A stretch of DNA of 15,755 bases from BOG-1112 sp964635325 (lineage in GTDB: Bacteria; Bdellovibrionota_B; Oligoflexia; Oligoflexales; Bog-1112). Under the pieces are notes generated by a model, which worked only from the letters and a program-made list of their open reading frames with translations, made no database searches and was not told the origin of the DNA. A program made the translations under genes and the position numbers. Location of the stretch: NCBI GenBank assembly GCA_964635325.1, contig CAZWOL010000058.1, positions 1 to 15,755 on the forward strand. The letters are read 5' to 3'. The number at the start of each line of letters is the position of its first letter. Position 1 is the first letter of the stretch. Positions 14,063 through 15,755 of this stretch are shown here, one piece after another.

Positions 14063-15019
14063 ATGTTTCTACGAAAGTTAATGAGTGTGCCATTGGTCGG
14101 ATTTTTGTTGTCGACAAGCCTTTGGGCCTTTCCTGTCGCAAAAGCTCCTGCAGGGTTGAACGGTTTGGTTGTATTTGGCGATAGCCTTTCGGATATGGGA
14201 AATGCCTGTCCGAAGGGGGGCGGTGCACGTTCCAACTTTATCTGCCACCTCTATCCAAATGAGCGTTTCTCTGATGGTGCGGTATGGGCCGAGCATTTTG
14301 CTCGTAACTTTGGATGGAGTCTCAGTGCAAGTCGTGAAGGAGGCAACAACTATGCGTTTGGTGGAGCAACCAGTGGGTCTGGGCTCTTGCCGAAAGTTCC
14401 GGGCGTAAAGCGACAGGTGAGCTCATATTTAGAAAAGGTACAAAACAAAGTTAGCAAAGATACTTTGGTTGTTCTCTGGGTTGGGGGTAACGATTTTAAA
14501 AACGGAGGCGTAGGAATGACTTCTACGCTAGAAAATATCGAAACGAGCATCACGCGTTTAGCTCGTAGTGGGGCTAGGACCTTTCTGATTCCTAACCTGC
14601 CTCCGTTGAATGACACACCTATTGCAGAAAAAATCTTTGATGGAGTTGTTGCGATTGCTAGTGGCGTCGCTTCTCTTCTCAGTCTTGATGATGAAGACGA
14701 TGATTTTGCAGATGAGCTCGCTGCCGCAAAGCACCCTGTGCATAGCTTTTTGAGTGCGACAGTAGAATCTTTGATCGTATCGTATAACACGAGACTTGCC
14801 AAAAAGTTGAATGAACTAGAAAGAAAACTGAAAATTAAGATTTATCAGCCCGATATTTTTGACATGTTCAAAGACCTTGTTGCGCAGCGCGACCAAGGTG
14901 ATTTGGATTCTGCCAGCCTCTTTTACGGAGATTTCTTCCATCCTTCCGCACATGCGCATAAGATTTTGGGTAACGAAATGACGTTGTTTCTAGCTGGCAA
15001 GTCTCGAACAGAGCTTTAG
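14063..15019 (+). CDS. exported SGNH/GDSL lipase or acylhydrolase
   Basis: A 318-residue exported esterase. A signal peptide covers about residues 1-22 (ending LWAFP). Block I is VVFGDSLSD, with nucleophile Ser41. Block II contains GGNNYAFGGATSG. Block III is WVGGNDF, with oxyanion Asn143, and block V is GDFFHPSAHAH, with Asp290 and His293. The layout is that of the GDSL lipases related to plant GDSL enzymes and bacterial phospholipase/acyltransferases such as thermolabile-hemolysin types, distinct from the PLB-like SGNH gene at 2496. A strongly acidic insert (about residues 209-220, SLDDEDDDFADEL) sits between blocks III and V and could bind metal or simply form a surface loop. AGAGGA lies about 6 nt before the ATG. 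The gene converges on the toxin-antitoxin pair, with only 11 bp between stop codons. Confidence 0.9.
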   Translation: MFLRKLMSVPLVGFLLSTSLWAFPVAKAPAGLNGLVVFGDSLSDMGNACPKGGGARSNFICHLYPNERFSDGAVWAEHFARNFGWSLSASREGGNNYAFGGATSGSGLLPKVPGVKRQVSSYLEKVQNKVSKDTLVVLWVGGNDFKNGGVGMTSTLENIETSITRLARSGARTFLIPNLPPLNDTPIAEKIFDGVVAIASGVASLLSLDDEDDDFADELAAAKHPVHSFLSATVESLIVSYNTRLAKKLNELERKLKIKIYQPDIFDMFKDLVAQRDQGDLDSASLFYGDFFHPSAHAHKILGNEMTLFLAGKSRTEL

Positions 15020-15030
15020 TTGTCTGCTTT

Positions 15031-15384
15031 TTAGCTGCGGGCTATCAAATCTTTGAAGATCTTTTTGAAGTTCAAACGTATCGCAGCTAAATCTTCTTTT
15101 TGAATTTGGCCCATTTTTCTTTGAATAATTTCGCTGTCAAGCGTTGCGATCTTAGAAATGCGTACGATACTTGGATGAAGTAAACCCGTTTCTTTCCAGC
15201 GTTTTAACTTCACATCACCTTTCAATTTCAGAGTGTCTAGTTTGCTGGTTATCATAGCGATAATGACGAGTTGTATTTCTGAAGACAATTCAATTTGTGC
15301 TAAAACAAGACCCGGCCTCTTTTTGGATGATTCAAGGTTGGAAAATGGAAATTTAACTAGGACTACATCTCCGAAAGAGACCAT
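15031..15384 (-). CDS. PemK/MazF-like toxin of a type II toxin-antitoxin pair
   Basis: A 117-residue protein with the PemK/MazF opening: a GDVVLVKFPFSN strand pair, then KKRPGLVL, whose Arg-Pro belongs to the RNase active region of the family, a strand LVIIAMITS, and later IVRISKIATL before a helical tail. Family members are mRNA endoribonucleases held in check by a partner antitoxin. The ATG follows the antitoxin stop by 9 bp, with TAGGAA as the ribosome site overlapping that stop, so the pair is translationally linked. Length is typical of this family. Whether the toxin is active cannot be told from sequence. Confidence 0.85.
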   Translation of the reverse strand: MVSFGDVVLVKFPFSNLESSKKRPGLVLAQIELSSEIQLVIIAMITSKLDTLKLKGDVKLKRWKETGLLHPSIVRISKIATLDSEIIQRKMGQIQKEDLAAIRLNFKKIFKDLIARS

Positions 15385-15393
15385 GATAAGTTC

Positions 15394-15618
15394 CTATAGT
15401 TTGTCGTAATCCGAATCCAGGGGATCATTCCATTCTGTGAACATAGCTTCGCTTGCCTTTTGCAAAGCTTTGAGCTCCAATTTATTGTAGAAATAGCCCT
15501 CAAGAGCTCTAATAATGACCTCCCGAAGAGAGCAATGGGTCTGCTGAGCTTCGAGCTTAATAAGCTTGATTAGTCGCACATCACCCAGGTCTGTCGTAAT
15601 TCGTGTATTCAATCCCAT
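15394..15618 (-). CDS. antitoxin, ribbon-helix-helix-like
   Basis: A 74-residue protein upstream of the toxin in the order typical of such modules. The N-terminal part looks like a ribbon-helix-helix DNA-binding fold: an alternating strand TRITTDLG, then helices around KLIKLEAQQTHCSLREVIIRAL. The C-terminal tail, acidic with Trp (EWNDPLDSDYDKL), is the type of segment that wraps the toxin. The frame extends to 15696, but I chose the ATG at 15618 because the extra residues are hydrophobic and unlike antitoxins and because the promoter-like sequence at 15645-15673 would lie inside a longer gene. The pair likely represses its own promoter, as is usual for the family. Confidence 0.75.
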   Translation of the reverse strand: MGLNTRITTDLGDVRLIKLIKLEAQQTHCSLREVIIRALEGYFYNKLELKALQKASEAMFTEWNDPLDSDYDKL

Positions 15619-15644
15619 TCCGCGCCCCGTAAAAACATAAAAGC

Positions 15645-15673
15645 AGTTTAGCATAAACACATAAATACGCCAA
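15645..15673 (-). promoter_or_regulatory. putative promoter of the toxin-antitoxin operon
   Basis: On the minus strand TTGGCG (15668-15673) and TAAACT (15645-15650) are spaced by 17 bp, putting the transcript start near 15638, about 20 nt before the antitoxin ATG. An overlapping TATGCT is an alternative -10. Confidence 0.4.
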
Positions 15674-15689
15674 GCCTTCAGAATCGAAT

Positions 15690-15708
15690 AGCCCACCCAT
15701 ACAGGGCT
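15690..15708. other. short hairpin and insertion-sequence-like edge upstream of the antitoxin
   Basis: AGCCC (15690-15694) pairs with GGGCT (15704-15708). The stretch from GGGCTGTCTCATATAAA onward resembles, in style, the terminal sequence of some IS elements, and no gene is visible from 15674 to the window end. Only 52 bp would be inside the window, so this is a flag rather than a call. Confidence 0.2.
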
Positions 15709-15755
15709 GTCTCATATAAATCCAGCTAGAGGTAACAAGATCTCTGCTAAATAGC

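Noticed and set aside
1..15755. CRISPR array, prophage, riboswitch, rRNA or replication origin
   Set aside because: No regular direct repeats with spacers, phage structural genes, recognisable aptamer or rRNA sequence, or DnaA-box cluster was seen on either strand.

Overview
The window is a 15.8 kb stretch of a Gram-negative-type bacterial chromosome with moderate base composition (roughly mid-40s % GC by eye). It carries 13 apparently intact protein genes, one broken gene and two leucine tRNAs. Lgt, the many signal peptides and the exported hydrolases indicate a diderm cell. The single-domain AMP nucleosidase, the PLB1-like phospholipase B and several unrecognised small exported proteins would fit a host-associated lineage such as Chlamydiota or Dependentiae. 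That placement is a weak inference; no marker here settles the phylum.

Region 1 (1-2430, minus strand) holds an unknown exported protein, a hemolysin III (PAQR-like) membrane protein and a short AMP nucleosidase. Region 2 (2496-4804, plus) holds an exported SGNH hydrolase with phospholipase B motifs and an unknown exported or anchored protein. Region 3 (4894-5113) holds two tRNA-Leu genes (anticodons CAA and CAG). Region 4 (5203-6085, minus) holds an unknown exported membrane protein and, upstream of it, a small Cys-containing exported protein whose frame is broken by an exact 11-bp tandem duplication.

Region 5 (6280-10123, plus) is a penicillin-acylase-family Ntn hydrolase followed 28 bp later by ThiI with a C-terminal rhodanese domain; ThiI most likely starts at a TTG. 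A 123-bp stretch bounded by imperfect inverted repeats separates it from an unknown gene with a receiver-like N-terminus. Region 6 (11137-13855, plus) carries housekeeping genes: a threonyl-tRNA synthetase lacking the TGS domain, preceded by a perfect 11-bp hairpin, and lgt. Region 7 (14063-15755) has a second exported SGNH/GDSL hydrolase convergent with a PemK/MazF-like toxin and its antitoxin, which runs towards an insertion-sequence-like end at the window edge.

Functionally the window mixes translation and tRNA genes (thrS, thiI, two tRNA-Leu), envelope maturation (lgt), purine salvage or turnover (amn) and several exported hydrolases (two SGNH enzymes and an acylase) that may act on lipids or acylated small molecules. 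I see no CRISPR array, prophage or complete novel multi-gene system. The most distinctive signals are the duplication-broken exported gene at 5763-6085, the repeat-bounded element at 10129-10251, the TGS-less ThrRS with its leader hairpin, and the PLB1-like SGNH enzyme.
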